64,000 nucleotides of DNA from RBG-13-66-14 sp964436465 (GTDB lineage Bacteria; RBG-13-66-14), in NCBI GenBank assembly GCA_964436465.1, contig CAYTCV010000002.1, forward strand, positions 50,995 through 114,994. Reading direction: 5' to 3'. Below the pieces are notes generated by a model. It had not been told where the DNA came from and ran no database searches. It saw nothing but the letters and a program-made list of their open reading frames with translations. The translations under genes were made by a program, and so were the position numbers. Positions 1 to 9,457 of this stretch are shown in pieces; positions within the stretch are counted from its first letter, which is position 1; each line of letters starts with the position of its first letter.

Positions 1-1568
1 TCCGTCACTTCGAGAATGTAGGAGCAGACGGCATCCGGGGCTTCCCGGTCGAGGTAGCGGCCCTCGGCGGAATCCAGCCGGACCACCGTGGTCTCCCCGC
101 GCAGCAGAACGACCGACCGCGCGTCGGACACGCTCCAGCCGGCCAGGACGCCGTCCCCGGTGCGCGAGGCGCTGAACTCGGCGTCACCGACGCCGGTCCC
201 GCTGACGTCGGCCTGGTAGTCGTAGGTTCCGGGTCCCGCCAAGGTAGGCCTCGTCGTGGCCAGCACCACCTTATCGTGGATGTACGGGAATTCCGGAGCC
301 TCGAAGGTGGACCGGTTATCCGAATCCAGGTCCAGCCGCACGACCTCGGTGTCCGCCTCGTCATCGGAGCTGATGCGCAGGACGTCCACGGTGAAGTCGG
401 AGGCGACATGGCCGTCAAACGTCCCGTAGAGCCACTCGGTCATCTCCCCGCCGCGACCGGGTTCCACGAAGAGCACGTACTCCCCGGCGTAGCGCGAGAG
501 GCTGTTGGAGCCCGAGGCGGGGTACTGGTTGTGGATGGAGGCGGGGGTGAAGAGCGGCAGGTCCTCGCCGAAATAGCTGTAGCGCCCGTCGAAGAGGTCC
601 TCGTCGGCCAGGTCGAGGAAGTTCGCGGCGACCCAGTCGGGCAGGATTTCCTCGAAGGTTGTCCCGGCGTCCACGGTGTCCAGGGCGTAGTTCACCCCGG
701 TGATGGAGTTGGCCTGCTCGTGGACCAGTTCCCAGATGAGGTCCGTCGGGTCGGCGGAGCCCTCGCCGTAGTGCTCGTAGAGGTAGAGCGTCCAGAGGTA
801 GGTCTTGATGTAATCGGCCCAGTCGCCGTTCCAGGCCGTCAGGTCGTTGTCCGAGTGGCCGTTGAAGCCGCTGATGCTGTCGGGATGCCCGAAGAGGAAC
901 ATGGCCAGCTCTGAGCAGCCTTCGTTGACCCAGAGGTCCTCGTCGTCGTCCTGGTACCAGTGGAGCATGTGCTGGAACTCGTGGGCGGCGACGGCAATCA
1001 TGTACGTCCCGCCGGGGTCGCTGCCCGAGCTGTTCAGGTAGACGATTTCCCGTTCGTTGGAGCGCCACTCGTACTCGCCGTCGGGGTACTCGTCGTAGAA
1101 CATGAAGAAGCCGTCGGCGGAGATGTCGAAGTCGTAATAGAACAAGAACACGCGCGGGTCCCCGTCGATTTCGTCGGGGCACGGCCCGAAGGTGGTGGTG
1201 TCGATGTCGTAGATGCCGTCGTCGGGGCGGGGCCCGTCCGAGGAGTTCTCCCAGTTCTCGAGAATCTGGTCGACGTCGGCCTGGTTTATCTGGCCCGGCC
1301 AGACCGTGTCGTCCACCACGACGTAGCCGTGGTCGCTTTTTCCGCGGATTGTGCAGTCCACGAGGTCCTGCGTGGGGTAGCCGGCGAGGTTCCACTTCCA
1401 GAGCTGGATGTGGTCTCCGATGTTGTACTCGTCGGTTCCGGGCGGCGCGGGGCCGACCCGGGGCGCCTGGACCTCGGCCCGCTGCATCTCGTAAAACCAG
1501 AGCGGGGGCTCGGTGATGGCCAGGGCCGCGGCGGCGAAGACCAGCAGTAACGCGACGAAGGTTCTCAT
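1..1568 (-). CDS. Secreted zinc metallopeptidase, cut by left edge of window
   Basis: The frame stays open through the left edge, so only about the first 522 residues are seen. A signal peptide covers residues 1-17. The zinc motif HEFQH is at residues 196-200, and Glu216 in WVNEG is a plausible third ligand, as in gluzincin-type extracellular proteases; M6/immune-inhibitor-A-like enzymes are the closest family I recognise. Around residues 480-520 a fibronectin-like stretch (VVLLRG, GRYLDRE) closely resembles the module before the FlgD-like tail of the clostripain-like protease at 6864-9386, so a similar secretion tail may lie outside the window. The ATG at 1568 follows a good ribosome site (GAGGAG). 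Substrate unknown. The call of secreted metalloprotease is firm; the exact family is not. Confidence 0.8.
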   Translation of the reverse strand, partial: MRTFVALLLVFAAAALAITEPPLWFYEMQRAEVQAPRVGPAPPGTDEYNIGDHIQLWKWNLAGYPTQDLVDCTIRGKSDHGYVVVDDTVWPGQINQADVDQILENWENSSDGPRPDDGIYDIDTTTFGPCPDEIDGDPRVFLFYYDFDISADGFFMFYDEYPDGEYEWRSNEREIVYLNSSGSDPGGTYMIAVAAHEFQHMLHWYQDDDEDLWVNEGCSELAMFLFGHPDSISGFNGHSDNDLTAWNGDWADYIKTYLWTLYLYEHYGEGSADPTDLIWELVHEQANSITGVNYALDTVDAGTTFEEILPDWVAANFLDLADEDLFDGRYSYFGEDLPLFTPASIHNQYPASGSNSLSRYAGEYVLFVEPGRGGEMTEWLYGTFDGHVASDFTVDVLRISSDDEADTEVVRLDLDSDNRSTFEAPEFPYIHDKVVLATTRPTLAGPGTYDYQADVSGTGVGDAEFSASRTGDGVLAGWSVSDARSVVLLRGETTVVRLDSAEGRYLDREAPDAVCSYILEVT

Positions 1569-1846
1569 GATTACTCCTCGATTGTCCGCGTTCCGCGGCT
1601 TTCTGCCACGGCGCGGCGGTTTTTGTCGGAGTGGGCCCGGAGCCGGGAGCGGCCGGTGGGCTCACCCCTCTAAATCAGCTCCTTCCGGGTTTTTCACCGG
1701 GACGTTTCGCGAGAAGTATAGTCCCCAATATCACGAATTGCTAATGGAGCCCCGGATTCCGTTCCGCCGGGGCCGGGGGCCGCGCGGGATGCCCGCGCTC
1801 CTCGCTCACAACCGGGACATGGGGGAGCTGACGGAACGGGCAGGGA

Positions 1847-2341
1847 TTACTCTTCCCCGACGTTGAAGCGGTCGTGGTTGAAGTCGGCGCCCTCGGCGCG
1901 CACCAGCCCCGCGTTGTCCACGGCGCACTCGATGTGCCCCAGGTCGTCGGTGTAGGCGTAGTGGTAGCCGGGGGCCGAGCCGTCCTCGCCGACCTCGGGG
2001 CAGGTGAGCATCCGGCGGATGTTCTCCGGGTTGGCCGAGTTGGCCATCAGCTCCTGGGCGTTGGGGTGGGCGTTGGGGTCGGAGAGCCGCGCCCCGGCCG
2101 GGCCGACGCGGGCGCCGGGGTGGGTGGACTTGTACCGCGCGATTTCCACCTCGAGGTTCGACTGGTTGGTGATGCAGGCGGTGCGGTTGGCGTCGGAGAT
2201 GTAGTCGACGATGTTCGGCACGGCGATGGCGATGAGAATGGCGATGATGGCCAGGACTATCATCAGCTCGATGAGGGTCAGGCCGCTTTCGCCGAATATC
2301 TTCGCCGGCCGGTGGCGCAGTCGGTGGCCCGGACGCTCCAT
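1847..2341 (-). CDS. Type IV prepilin-like / pseudopilin
   Basis: A protein of 164 residues with a 19-20 residue basic leader ending ESG, then LTLIELMIV and a long hydrophobic helix (residues 21-43). This is the class III prepilin signal: cleavage after Gly by a PilD-type peptidase, Glu at position +5 present. Position +1 is Leu rather than the usual Phe. The rest is a short globular domain with two Cys (in AACIT-type and LTCPEV contexts) that could form a disulfide. It could be a type IV pilus subunit or a type II secretion pseudopilin; no pilus or secretion genes lie next to it. It has its own promoter (2372-2400) and a GAGGAG ribosome site. Confidence 0.85.
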   Translation of the reverse strand: MERPGHRLRHRPAKIFGESGLTLIELMIVLAIIAILIAIAVPNIVDYISDANRTACITNQSNLEVEIARYKSTHPGARVGPAGARLSDPNAHPNAQELMANSANPENIRRMLTCPEVGEDGSAPGYHYAYTDDLGHIECAVDNAGLVRAEGADFNHDRFNVGEE

Positions 2342-2371
2342 GGGGCTCCTCGTCGGTAAGAATTTTCCTCA

Positions 2372-2400
2372 AGTATACCGGCGGGCCGGTTGCCGGTCAA
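2372..2400 (-). promoter_or_regulatory. Promoter of the prepilin gene
   Basis: On the minus strand TTGACC (2400-2395), 17 bases, then TATACT (2377-2372). Expected start of transcription is about 24 bases before the ATG at 2341. Confidence 0.7.
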
Positions 2401-2404
2401 GGCG

Positions 2405-4822
2405 CTACATCAGGGACACCGGGTCCACGTCCGCGGTCAGCCGCACCGTGCCGACGCCCGTCCGCAGGGCCGTCTCCACCCCCAGAGTGAGCGCCGCCCC
2501 GCTCGAGGCCTTGACCAGCATCTGGAACCGCCACTTGCCCGCCAGCCGCTGCAACGGCGCCGGGGCCGGGCCGAGGAGCTGCACCGTCCGCTCGTCGTAG
2601 CCTCCCTCCTTGAAGGCGGCGAGAACGGCGTGCTTCGTCTTCTCCGCCGCCGTCAGCGCGGCGTCCGGCTTCTCCGCCGAAAAAACCAGCGAGGCCAGAC
2701 GGACGTATGGGGGCCAGTTGCCGATGCGGCGCTGCTTCAGCTCTTCGGTGAGGAAGAGGTCATAATCGCCCAGGACCGCGGCCCGCACGGCGTAGTGCTC
2801 GGGCGCGTGGGCGGCCAGAATCGCCCTCCCCGGCCACACCCCCCGACCGGAGCGGCCGATGACCTGGGACAGCAGGTCGAAGGTCCGCTCGGCGGCGCGG
2901 AAATCGGGGACGGACAGCCCGGCGTCGGCCCGCAGGACGCCCACCAGCGTCACTTTCGGGAAGTGCAGCCCCTTGGCCACCATCTGCGTGCCCAGCAGGA
3001 TGTCGGCCTGGCCGGAGGCGAAGCGGGAGAGCACCTTCTCGTGGCCCGCGGCCCCGGTCGCGGCGTCCGTGTCCAGCCGGACCACCCGGGCGAAGGGCAG
3101 CTGCCGCGCCAGCTCCTGCTCCACCCGCTGGGTCCCCGCGCCGAAGGAGCCCAGGGCGTCCGGGTCGCCGCAGGAGGGGCACGCCTTCGGCCTTTTCTCC
3201 CGATACCCGCAGTGGTGGCAGCGCAGCTCACCGCCCGGCTCGTGGAGCACCAATGGTATTCCGCAGCCCGGACAGAGCGGAATGTAGCCGCAGGCCTCGC
3301 ACCGGACCTGGGTGGCGAAGCCCCGGCGGTTGAGCAGGATTATCGCCTGGCGGCCCTTACCGATTTCGTGGTTGAGCGCCTCCGCGAGCTCGGTCGGCAC
3401 GAGCACCTCGCGGGACCGGCCGCGCATGTCCACCAGTTGGACCGTGGGGAAGCTCGCCCCGTCCACCCGCTCCGTCAGCCGGAGCCGCTCGATTCTCCCC
3501 TCCTGGGCCAGCCGCGCCGTCCAGACGCTGGGAGTGGCGCTGCCCAGGACCAGTGTCGCCCCCTCGAGCCGGCAGCGCTTGGCCGCGACCTCCCGGGCGT
3601 GGTACCGGGGCTGCTCCTGCTGCTTGTAGGCGTCCTCGTGCTCCTCGTCCATCACCACCAGGCCGAGGTTCCTCACCGGGGCGAAGACGGCGGAGCGCGG
3701 CCCCAGGGCCACCCCGGCCTTCCCCTCATAGAGGCGCAGCCATTCCGAGCGGCGCTGGGCGAACCCCTGCCGCGAGTGCAGCAGCGCGACCGCGTCCCCG
3801 AACCACTGACGGAAGAGGCGCATCAGTTGGGCCGTCAGGGCGATTTCGGGCACCAGGATGATGACGCCCCGGTCTGTGGCAAGGCACGCCTCCGTCGCCC
3901 GGAGATAGACTTCCGTCTTCCCGGAGCCGGTTACCCCGTCGAGGAGGAAGGCGCCGTAACCGCCCAGCGCGGCGGAGATTTTTTTCAGGGCCCGGTCCTG
4001 CTCGGCGGTAAGCCGATGGCGCGGCGGCGGGGCGGGGTCCCCCACGTCCAGCCGGTCAACGGGGAACAGCTCCACCAGTTTTTTCCGCTCCAGGGCGTGG
4101 AGGGTGGAGTAGCCCACCTCGGCCGAGCGGCAGACGTCGGCGGCCCAGACGGCGTCGCGGCCCGCGGTGTGGCTGACGAGGTACGCCAGGGCGCGGGCCC
4201 CGGCGGGCGACTTCTTCGAAAATTCCCCCAGCTCCGGCGGCTCGGCGGTCAGCCGGACGGCGAGGCCCTCCTTGGCGGTGACCGGCGGCGCCGCCGGCTC
4301 CTCCCAGGTGCGCAGGTGGCCCTCGGCGACCAGTCGGTCCAGCGTTGTCCCCGCGCCTTTCCCCAGGCCGTGGAGCAGCTTCCGCTTGTTGACCGGGCCG
4401 CCTTCGAGTTTTTTAAAAATCTCGGCCACGGTCCCGCCCAGGTCCAGTGGAGGCCCCGCCGGCCCCGGGCCGTACATCCGGCGCGTGCGGGAGACGACGG
4501 GGAGCATGGCGTCCAGCGTGACGCCCGGCGGCTCCGCGTAGTACTCGGCCAGCCAGCGGCCCAGGGTGAGCCGCTTCGAGTCGAAGAGCGGCCGCTCGTC
4601 CAGCACGCTTTTAATCGGCTGAATAGAGGCGGGAACCATTCCCGCGGGCGGCCGGTCGATTACTTCCAGGACGAAGCCCAGGGCGGTCGCGCCGCGGAGC
4701 GGAACGTGGACCCGGGCGCCCGGCTCGACATGCGTCCCCGGCGGCAGGGCGTAGGTGAGGGTCCGCCGCAGGTCCAGGTTCAGCGCGACCTCGACGTAGA
4801 GCTGTCCGTTATCGGTGCCCAT
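2405..4822 (-). CDS. priA: Primosomal replication restart helicase PriA
   Basis: PriA (805 aa) is the 3'-5' helicase that reloads replication at stalled forks. Seen here: the N-terminal DNA-binding region (YVEVALNLDLRRTLTY), Walker A DGVTGSGKT near residue 300, Walker B VVMDEEHEDAYKQQ, and the eight-Cys zinc region between about residues 500 and 560 (CEACGY, CPGCG, CHHCGY, CPSCGD), followed by helicase motifs including GTQMVAKGLHFPKV. I chose the ATG at 4822 because the 23 residues of an upstream in-frame start (4891) do not look like PriA and run into the promoter region of the divergent gene. Length is normal for the family. Confidence 0.96.
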   Translation of the reverse strand: MGTDNGQLYVEVALNLDLRRTLTYALPPGTHVEPGARVHVPLRGATALGFVLEVIDRPPAGMVPASIQPIKSVLDERPLFDSKRLTLGRWLAEYYAEPPGVTLDAMLPVVSRTRRMYGPGPAGPPLDLGGTVAEIFKKLEGGPVNKRKLLHGLGKGAGTTLDRLVAEGHLRTWEEPAAPPVTAKEGLAVRLTAEPPELGEFSKKSPAGARALAYLVSHTAGRDAVWAADVCRSAEVGYSTLHALERKKLVELFPVDRLDVGDPAPPPRHRLTAEQDRALKKISAALGGYGAFLLDGVTGSGKTEVYLRATEACLATDRGVIILVPEIALTAQLMRLFRQWFGDAVALLHSRQGFAQRRSEWLRLYEGKAGVALGPRSAVFAPVRNLGLVVMDEEHEDAYKQQEQPRYHAREVAAKRCRLEGATLVLGSATPSVWTARLAQEGRIERLRLTERVDGASFPTVQLVDMRGRSREVLVPTELAEALNHEIGKGRQAIILLNRRGFATQVRCEACGYIPLCPGCGIPLVLHEPGGELRCHHCGYREKRPKACPSCGDPDALGSFGAGTQRVEQELARQLPFARVVRLDTDAATGAAGHEKVLSRFASGQADILLGTQMVAKGLHFPKVTLVGVLRADAGLSVPDFRAAERTFDLLSQVIGRSGRGVWPGRAILAAHAPEHYAVRAAVLGDYDLFLTEELKQRRIGNWPPYVRLASLVFSAEKPDAALTAAEKTKHAVLAAFKEGGYDERTVQLLGPAPAPLQRLAGKWRFQMLVKASSGAALTLGVETALRTGVGTVRLTADVDPVSLM

Positions 4823-4849
4823 CGGCGTCCATTCCTGGTCCTTTGCGAG

Positions 4850-4879
4850 TTGACCCCTCCCCCTTCGGTCTGGTAGATT
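4850..4879 (+). promoter_or_regulatory. Promoter for the gene at 4918
   Basis: TTGACC (4850-4855), 18 bases, TAGATT (4874-4879). It lies in the divergent spacer between priA and the gene starting at 4918. Confidence 0.6.
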
Positions 4880-4917
4880 ATGCAACGACATGCTTGACGG
4901 GTCAAAGAGCGCGTAAA

Positions 4918-6012
4918 ATGGCCGGAAAACGCACCGTTATAACCGTGATTCTGGTGGTCGTCACCGTGGGGGCCGCGGTGCTGGCCGTTCTTTTAAACGT
5001 CAAAACGGTGGACGTTTACGGGGACGTGACCGCCACCGTCTTCTTCGGGAACCTCTCCGACGCCGAGGCGGAGCGCCTGCTGGGCCTGGCCGGGGATGCC
5101 TATCAGGAGGGCGACTTCGAGGAGGCTCTGACCCTCGTCACCTTCGCCTATACCTACAACGACGGGGAGACGAAGGACGACCTGCTCCTGCTCTGGAGCA
5201 CCCTTCTGCTGGACCAGGGGAAGCACGAAGACGCCTGCCGGGTGCTCGACGAACTGGTCGCCATGTACCCCGGGGGCGACGTCTTCGATGAGGACGGGCT
5301 GGGCGAGATGGTGCTGGACCAGCTCGACCGCAACCTGGTTATGGAGGACGGCTTCCGGTACGCCACGGCGGTGAAGCTGCGAGGGTACTGCGCCGAGGTC
5401 GGTTCCGACTCCCTGCCCGCCGTAGACGCCGTTTTCGACCGCGAGCTGGACCGCTCCTACGACGTGGAGTGGACCCTCGAGTTCGAGAAAGAGATGGCCT
5501 ACCAGGACCCGCGTACGGCCGAGCGCGACGTCGGGGCGGCGGAGATGGAGGCCGAGCGCCGCGCACCGGGTGAGCTGGCCGCGCTCCTGGACGAGCGAAT
5601 AGAGCTCGGTCCGCCCCCCCTGGAGGACGCCCCCCTGGTGTCGGAGGTCAAGCTGGGCGAGTACCTCCAGTTCGCCGAGCGCATCGCCTACGATATTCTG
5701 GGCACCGAGCTGACGCAGGTGGAGGAGAAACGCGGCCTGGAGGGCGAGTCCCTGGCCGGAGAGGAGCCGGAGGCGGAGACCCTGGACGACCCCTTCGCGG
5801 ACCTGTCCGAAAGCGAGCGCGCGCTCATCGAGGAGGCGCTGGCCGCGGCCCGCACCCAGGAGGGGCCCAAGTGGAAGGCGACCACGAGAATCCGATGCGC
5901 CCTGCCCGGATTCACCCTGCGCGAGGTGCTGGACTATCTGGGGCTGGACCCGTACACGGGCCGGCCGCCCGTCGTGGGACCGGAGCCCGTGGAGGGGACT
6001 GACGGCGCCTGA
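4918..6012 (+). CDS. Membrane-anchored TPR-like protein, function unknown
   Basis: A protein of 364 residues. One N-terminal transmembrane segment (residues about 6-28, VITVILVVVTVGAAVLAVLL) is followed by a short TPR-like section (AYQEGDFEEALTLVTFAYTYN and DQGKHEDACRVLDELVAMYP) and then an acidic, charged region rich in Glu with probable helical or coiled segments. Topology would place the bulk outside the cytoplasm. I do not recognise a named family. The ATG at 4918 is chosen over an upstream in-frame TTG at 4843, because that extension would cover the promoter. A hairpin terminator follows at 6103. It stands alone, divergent from priA. Confidence 0.75.
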   Translation: MAGKRTVITVILVVVTVGAAVLAVLLNVKTVDVYGDVTATVFFGNLSDAEAERLLGLAGDAYQEGDFEEALTLVTFAYTYNDGETKDDLLLLWSTLLLDQGKHEDACRVLDELVAMYPGGDVFDEDGLGEMVLDQLDRNLVMEDGFRYATAVKLRGYCAEVGSDSLPAVDAVFDRELDRSYDVEWTLEFEKEMAYQDPRTAERDVGAAEMEAERRAPGELAALLDERIELGPPPLEDAPLVSEVKLGEYLQFAERIAYDILGTELTQVEEKRGLEGESLAGEEPEAETLDDPFADLSESERALIEEALAAARTQEGPKWKATTRIRCALPGFTLREVLDYLGLDPYTGRPPVVGPEPVEGTDGA

Positions 6013-6102
6013 CGGCTCTGCTCCGAGCGGCGGGTGTGTTGAATGTCGATTTGTCCAAGCCGGCGCCTCCGAATTGAGCCGCGAGCGGGTTTGCGAAACA
6101 GA

Positions 6103-6128
6103 CAGGGGGTCGAAATCCCCTGTTTTTT
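6103..6128 (+). terminator. Terminator after the 4918-6012 gene
   Basis: Stem CAGGGG/CCCCTG with an 8-base loop followed by six Ts (6123-6128). Confidence 0.75.
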
Positions 6129-6148
6129 AATGGTGCATCACGTTACAT

Positions 6149-6186
6149 AAAAAAGGGAGGGCTCCCGGGCCCTCCCTCTCGTTTTT
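6149..6186. terminator. Bidirectional terminator, mainly for the NYN gene
   Basis: Eight-base-pair stem GGGAGGGC/GCCCTCCC (6155-6176) flanked by an A-run on the left and a T-run on the right, so it can act on either strand. It lies just beyond the 3' end of the minus-strand gene at 6195-6704. Confidence 0.75.
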
Positions 6187-6194
6187 AAAAAATG

Positions 6195-6704
6195 CTATGT
6201 GCCAGGCAGCTTCTCGAACTCCTCGCGCAGGTACTGCAGGTCGTAGTAGCGGTCCGCCGAGTTGATGAGCTCGATGGCCACCATCCCGCGGGTCGAGACG
6301 ACGATGACCTCCTTGCCCCGGGTGCGCATCAACTCCAGCGCCCGTTCGAAGTCGGAGTCGCCGGAGAAGATGATGGCGCGCTGGTAGTTCTCCACCGTGT
6401 TGAACATGTCCACGACCATCTCGGTGTCCAGGTTGGCCTTGCGAATTTCCTCCCCGGAGTCCAGGTCGAAGATGACCTTCACCTTCTTGCGCCGCACGGT
6501 GTAGCCCATCATGGTCAGGGCGTTGAGGAAGTTTTCCTCCTTGGCCTCGGTTGGGTTCTGCACCCCGGTGTAGTAAAAAGCGTTGTACAGGTCCTCGGGG
6601 TCGGGAACGAAGTAGTGGAGGATGCGCTTGTAGTCCAGGTGCCAGCCCAGCTTCTTCTGGGCGTAGAACATGTTGACGCCGTCCACGAAGAGAGCGACTT
6701 TCAT
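6195..6704 (-). CDS. NYN-domain (LabA/DUF88-like) putative ribonuclease
   Basis: A protein of 169 residues matching the NYN/PIN-like fold across its length. The start MKVALFVDGVNMFYAQ carries the first metal-binding Asp, a middle acidic cluster appears in LDTEMVVDMFN, and the third acidic motif is in IIFSGDSDFERAL. These Asp positions are those expected to bind metal for RNA cleavage in the family. C-terminal VIVVSTRGMVAIELINSAD fits the final strand. Role in this organism unknown; related proteins act in RNA turnover or regulation. The start is supported by a GGGGTG ribosome site and a strong promoter upstream. Confidence 0.88.
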   Translation of the reverse strand: MKVALFVDGVNMFYAQKKLGWHLDYKRILHYFVPDPEDLYNAFYYTGVQNPTEAKEENFLNALTMMGYTVRRKKVKVIFDLDSGEEIRKANLDTEMVVDMFNTVENYQRAIIFSGDSDFERALELMRTRGKEVIVVSTRGMVAIELINSADRYYDLQYLREEFEKLPGT

Positions 6705-6750
6705 ATTTTCACCCCGGATGTTTTTTTAGTATTCGAACTTGGGAGGCGCT

Positions 6751-6779
6751 AGCTTACCAAGGCCCGTCCGTCGTGTCAA
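6751..6779 (-). promoter_or_regulatory. Promoter of the NYN gene
   Basis: Minus strand TTGACA (6779-6774), 17 bases, TAAGCT (6756-6751). Confidence 0.65.
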
Positions 6780-6822
6780 TTCGCCGGTTCCGTCGGTGGG
6801 GGAAAACAGCCGCCGTCTAAAA

Positions 6823-6846
6823 GGGGGACCCGCGGGTCCCCCTCGT
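6823..6846 (-). terminator. Terminator after the clostripain-like gene
   Basis: Perfect stem GGGGGACC/GGTCCCCC with a CGCG loop; on the minus strand it is followed by TTTTAGA, a short T-run. Confidence 0.6.
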
Positions 6847-6863
6847 TCGCGTCGGTGGCTCGC

Positions 6864-9386
6864 CTACCGCGATACGACCAGCCTCTGCGTCGCCGTCGCC
6901 CCGCCGCCCGTCAGGCGGACGAGGTACACGCCGTTGGCGACGCCGTCGGTCGTCCAGGAGACCTCGTGGCGGCCCGCCGTGAATTCACCACTGGCGACGG
7001 TCCGGACCAGGCGGCCGGCCAGGTCGAAGACCTCGACCCGCACCGCACCGTCGGCGGCCAGGGTGAAGGGAATCGTGGTGCAGGCCCCGGCCGGGCAGGG
7101 GTAGCACGGTTCCAGGCTCGTGACCCGCGCCCCGGCTACCGTGCCGGTCACCTCGACGGGACCGAACAGGCTCCGGGAGCCGTCGGCGCCCAGCGCCTCC
7201 AGCTTGTACGAGTAGACGGCACCGGGGGAGATGTCGAGGTCCAGGTAGCGTCCGCCGGTCATGGGAATCTCGTTCAGCCGGACGTAGCCGTCTTTTTCCT
7301 CTCGGAGTACGTTCACCCCGGTGATATCCGCCGGGTTGTCCGGTCTCCACGAGAGCAGGATTCCCTCGTCCACGGCCTCGCCGGAGAAGGTCACGGAGCC
7401 GATGTCCGAGGTCTGCTCGGCCACGCTGATGTCGTCGAAGTAGAAGCCCTCTAGGGAAAGATTATTGTCGGAGGAGAAACGGAACCGCACCTCGACGTTG
7501 TTGCCCGTGTAGGCGGATAAATCGTAATTCTTCAAGGTCCAGTCCAGGTTCGCCCCGGTGAAGACGTCCTTTTCGACCCAGGCGCCGCTGTTCACCGCAA
7601 CGTCGAGGTAAACGAAGTCGTAGTCTTCTTCCAGCTCGTATTTGAGCCAGAAGCTCAACTCGTCATGGTCGGCGTCCACGAAGATGGGGCAGGTCTTTAT
7701 CCAGGAGTTCTGGTTTCCGCTGTAGGTGCCGGAGCCTGTGTCGCCGCATTTCCAGGAGTGGGTGGGCGAGTGCGCATCCTCCGTGGAGACGTGCCACTGG
7801 TCACCGGTGCCGCCGTGGGTCCAGAGTTCCCCATCCGACTCCACGTCGTCCTCGAAGCCCACCCCGACGACGATGCCGAAGGTGCCCTCGGTGGAGTAGT
7901 CGCCGTCGGCGGTGACGTCCAGGTTGGCGTAGGTGTTGTAGTGGTCGGGGCAGAAGCTGCTGATGCTGAATCTGAACGTGTCGGTGGCGGTCCCGCCGGC
8001 GGGGATGGAGCCGAAGTCGCCGGATGCGTCCGTGACGGTGAAGTATGTGTCGCCTATGGAGAGGGTGGCGGCGACGCCCGTCGCGGCGTCTATGCCTTCG
8101 TTCTTCAGGGTCACGGTCGCGTCAATCGTCTCGCCGGGGTCGAGCTTACCGTCGCCGTTACCGCCCACGGAATCGTCGTAGACGACGGAATCGAAGGCAA
8201 TGGCCACCGGCTGCACGGGGTACGGGTCGGCGTACATCTCGAGAAATTCGTCCCACAGCGTGTCGGAGAAGTTTACCAGCGTGGTGTAGGTGGCCCAGTT
8301 TTGGTGGTCCGAGCCGTTCGTGGGGAAGTAGATGGACATCCCGCCGCCGGAGTCGGTGGCGCTGTGCATCCCGCCGGCCAGGATGTAGCCCTCGAGGTCG
8401 CCCGCGAACTGCGTGGCCTTGGTGCGCAGGTCGCCGGGCAGGGAGCCGTCGACGGCCAGGGCCTCCACGAACTGGTACAGGTCCCGGTCGTCCGGCGTGT
8501 TCCAGTAATCGGCGGAGTTCCGGGCGGTGACGATTCGGTCCTGGTAGGTGTAGCAGTTGTCGAATAGCGACTGGCAGAGGTCCGCCCAATCCTGGTCCAT
8601 GTCGGCGGGCCAGCTCTTCACGTTCTGGGCGGCCTGGGTCACGCCGGAGCCGTAGAAGTCCAGGTAATCGTTGACTATTCGGGCGGCAATCTCCTCCGGG
8701 GTGACGCTCGAATCCTCCTCGAAGATGTTGAACGCCTGGTAATCCCACCCGTCTCCGGGCTCCGAATCCTCGCTGCAGATGCAGATGCCGGCGTCGTCGA
8801 GATACTGATAGCCGTTCTCGACCTGCCCGCCCAGGCACACGTCGAAGCCGATGACGTCTATGAACTCCCCGACGTTCTCCAGGGCCTCCTCGATTTCCCA
8901 GATTTTCAGGTCGCTGCACATCCCGCGGTCTATCCAGTCCCGGGTCCCGTCCTCCAGAAAGATGCCGCTGCCGTGGTCCCAGGCGTCGAGGAGGAAGTTG
9001 TCGGCGGGATAGTTGGTGGTGACCCACTCCACGAAGTTTTCGAAAATCTGCGGGTCGTCCATGTCGGCCTCGTCGCCGGACCAGATGCCGTGACCCGTGA
9101 TTTCCGGGGAGACGATGTCCTCGTAGTCACCCCCCGAGTAGCCGCCGGGGTCGGTCTGGATGTGGAAGAGCCGGGTGTGGTCGTCGGGGTCCCAGCCCAC
9201 CATGACGATGACGTCCGCCCCGTCGGGGTAGGCGCCGTAGTTGCAGTCTTCCATCTCGTTGACGTCGTCCCAGCCGTAGGTTTTAAGGCTGTTCTGGTTG
9301 TTGAGCCAGACCATGACGGTCCAGGAACCGGCCATCGCCGCCGGGGGGAGCGCCAGGAGGATAAGGACCAACAGCAACTTCTTCAT
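6864..9386 (-). CDS. Secreted clostripain-like cysteine protease (C11) with FlgD-like tail
   Basis: A protein of 840 residues. Signal peptide at residues 1-19 (ends AAMAG). The peptidase C11 domain has the catalytic His138 in LLDAWDHGSG and the catalytic Cys184 in IGFDVCLGG. After it come a CARDB/Ig-like region (about 405-520), a jelly-roll or MAM-like domain (about 530-680, with DDISVAEQ at its end), a fibronectin-type module (VLREEKDGYVRLNE) and a C-terminal FlgD-type Ig domain with VFDLAGRLVR, TAGRHEVSW and ANGVYLVRL. That last domain is typical of proteins exported by type IX-like secretion. The ATG at 9386 has an AAAGGAG site; an upstream in-frame start at 9455 would overlap the promoter. 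Confidence 0.92.
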   Translation of the reverse strand: MKKLLLVLILLALPPAAMAGSWTVMVWLNNQNSLKTYGWDDVNEMEDCNYGAYPDGADVIVMVGWDPDDHTRLFHIQTDPGGYSGGDYEDIVSPEITGHGIWSGDEADMDDPQIFENFVEWVTTNYPADNFLLDAWDHGSGIFLEDGTRDWIDRGMCSDLKIWEIEEALENVGEFIDVIGFDVCLGGQVENGYQYLDDAGICICSEDSEPGDGWDYQAFNIFEEDSSVTPEEIAARIVNDYLDFYGSGVTQAAQNVKSWPADMDQDWADLCQSLFDNCYTYQDRIVTARNSADYWNTPDDRDLYQFVEALAVDGSLPGDLRTKATQFAGDLEGYILAGGMHSATDSGGGMSIYFPTNGSDHQNWATYTTLVNFSDTLWDEFLEMYADPYPVQPVAIAFDSVVYDDSVGGNGDGKLDPGETIDATVTLKNEGIDAATGVAATLSIGDTYFTVTDASGDFGSIPAGGTATDTFRFSISSFCPDHYNTYANLDVTADGDYSTEGTFGIVVGVGFEDDVESDGELWTHGGTGDQWHVSTEDAHSPTHSWKCGDTGSGTYSGNQNSWIKTCPIFVDADHDELSFWLKYELEEDYDFVYLDVAVNSGAWVEKDVFTGANLDWTLKNYDLSAYTGNNVEVRFRFSSDNNLSLEGFYFDDISVAEQTSDIGSVTFSGEAVDEGILLSWRPDNPADITGVNVLREEKDGYVRLNEIPMTGGRYLDLDISPGAVYSYKLEALGADGSRSLFGPVEVTGTVAGARVTSLEPCYPCPAGACTTIPFTLAADGAVRVEVFDLAGRLVRTVASGEFTAGRHEVSWTTDGVANGVYLVRLTGGGATATQRLVVSR

Positions 9387-9457
9387 TGACGGGCTCCTTT
9401 GTCTGAAATAAAAAACGTCAAAAGTGTTTAAGCCGTAAAATGTACCTATCCACACAC

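Noticed and set aside
2390..4876. Long open frame opposite priA (828 codons)
   Set aside because: It mirrors priA exactly and has no family motif; long antisense frames are expected in GC-rich coding DNA.
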